Of a stretch of 6,866 nt of DNA, positions 6,370-6,866 are shown piece by piece. A model generated the notes under the pieces. It did not search any database. It saw nothing but the letters and a program-made list of their open reading frames with translations, and was not told the DNA's origin. The position numbers were made by a program, and so were the translations under genes. This DNA comes from Thiomonas sp. (GTDB lineage: Bacteria; Pseudomonadota; Gammaproteobacteria; Burkholderiales; Burkholderiaceae), in assembly GCA_027443745.1 (NCBI GenBank), contig DAIAZB010000038.1, positions 1-6,866 of the forward strand, given 5' to 3'. Every line of letters begins with the position of its first letter. Position 1 is the stretch's first letter.

Positions 6370-6866
6370 ATGCCGCGGCTTGACCACACGCACGACCCGG
6401 CCACCCAGAGCTGGGTCGAATCGGCCAATCTCGAGGCTTGCGAGTTCCCCATCCAGAACCTACCCTTCGGGCGATTTCGAGCATCCGGCACCCAGGAGTG
6501 GCGCGTCGGCGTCGCGATCGGTGACGCGGTGCTCGATCTCCGGCAGGCTGGCGTCATCGACCATGCCGATATGCGACGCCTGTTGGGCCTGACCCCCAAC
6601 GAGCGGCGCGCATTGCGCCTGACGCTGCACGCAGGGTTGATGCGTGGCAGCGAACAGGAGCGTCTGTGGCGCGTGGCGCTGTCACCGATGTCGCAGGTGC
6701 AACTTGGCTTGCCCTGCGACATCCGCGATTACACGGACTTCTATGTGGGCATGCATCACGCCACTGCCGTGGGCAAGTTGTTCCGTCCCGAGAACCCTCT
6801 GTTGCCGAACTACAAATGGGTGCCGATTGGTTACCACGGTCGTGCATCCACCATCTTCCCCAGTGG
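6370..6866 (+). CDS. fahA: Fumarylacetoacetase, N-terminal part (runs off the right edge)
   Basis: The reading frame continues to the window edge, giving 165 complete codons of a protein that normally has about 420-435. Fumarylacetoacetase hydrolyses fumarylacetoacetate to fumarate and acetoacetate, the last step of the homogentisate pathway. The N-terminal domain shows ESANLEACEFPIQNLPFGRF (residues 17-36) and VGVAIGDAVLDL (46-57). The catalytic domain opens with DYTDFYVGMHHATAVGKLFR (120-139) and NYKWVPIGYHGRAS (147-160). By alignment with mammalian FAH, D123 is the metal ligand (D126), H130 the catalytic histidine (H133), R139 and Y155 match R142 and Y159. HHATAVG has alanine where HHATNVG is usual. 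The metal ligands E199, E201 and D233 lie beyond the edge. The start is uncertain: ATGs at 6343, 6358 and 6370 are in frame and none has a good Shine-Dalgarno sequence. I chose 6370 because relatives begin shortly before LDHTHDP. Confidence 0.93.
   Translation, partial: MPRLDHTHDPATQSWVESANLEACEFPIQNLPFGRFRASGTQEWRVGVAIGDAVLDLRQAGVIDHADMRRLLGLTPNERRALRLTLHAGLMRGSEQERLWRVALSPMSQVQLGLPCDIRDYTDFYVGMHHATAVGKLFRPENPLLPNYKWVPIGYHGRASTIFPS

Overview
The window is about 6.9 kb of high-GC bacterial DNA with dense, mostly co-directional genes. The style of the proteins (a Pseudomonas-type 4-hydroxyphenylpyruvate dioxygenase, a bacterial fumarylacetoacetase beginning with an LDHTHDP-type N-terminus, a HMG-CoA-lyase-like/CaiB pair and a divergent LysR regulator) suggests a proteobacterium, most likely a betaproteobacterium of the Burkholderiales. 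This assignment is inferred from family resemblance alone. I see no insertion sequence, phage gene, CRISPR array, tRNA or rRNA.

Layout. On the minus strand, the left edge (135-1) holds the first 45 codons of a membrane-anchored protein, probably a sensor kinase, followed by a complete LysR-type regulator (1187-273). A roughly 290-bp divergent control region (1188-1477) carries an AT-rich island with several inverted and direct repeats. On the plus strand a probable operon follows: a HMG-CoA-lyase-family enzyme (1478-2407), a CaiB/BaiF-type CoA transferase (2404-3603, overlapping the lyase by 4 nt), 4-hydroxyphenylpyruvate dioxygenase hpd (3635-4711), a 12-helix MFS transporter (4762-6198) and the 5' part of fumarylacetoacetase (about 6370 to the right edge).

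How the genes fit together. Hpd makes homogentisate and fumarylacetoacetase performs the last step of the homogentisate pathway, giving fumarate and acetoacetate. Homogentisate dioxygenase and maleylacetoacetate isomerase are not in the window. No tyrosine aminotransferase is present. In its place at the head of the operon stand a CoA transferase and a retro-Claisen lyase. A chemically coherent reading is that the transporter imports an aromatic 2-hydroxy-diacid such as 2-(4-hydroxybenzyl)malate (eucomate). The CoA transferase would activate it and the lyase would split it into acetyl-CoA and 4-hydroxyphenylpyruvate, which is exactly the Hpd substrate. The chemistry follows known citramalyl-CoA and HMG-CoA cleavage, but the substrate is a hypothesis. 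The lyase keeps its catalytic residues but departs from the usual HMG-CoA lyase in one conserved substrate-side loop, which fits a changed substrate.
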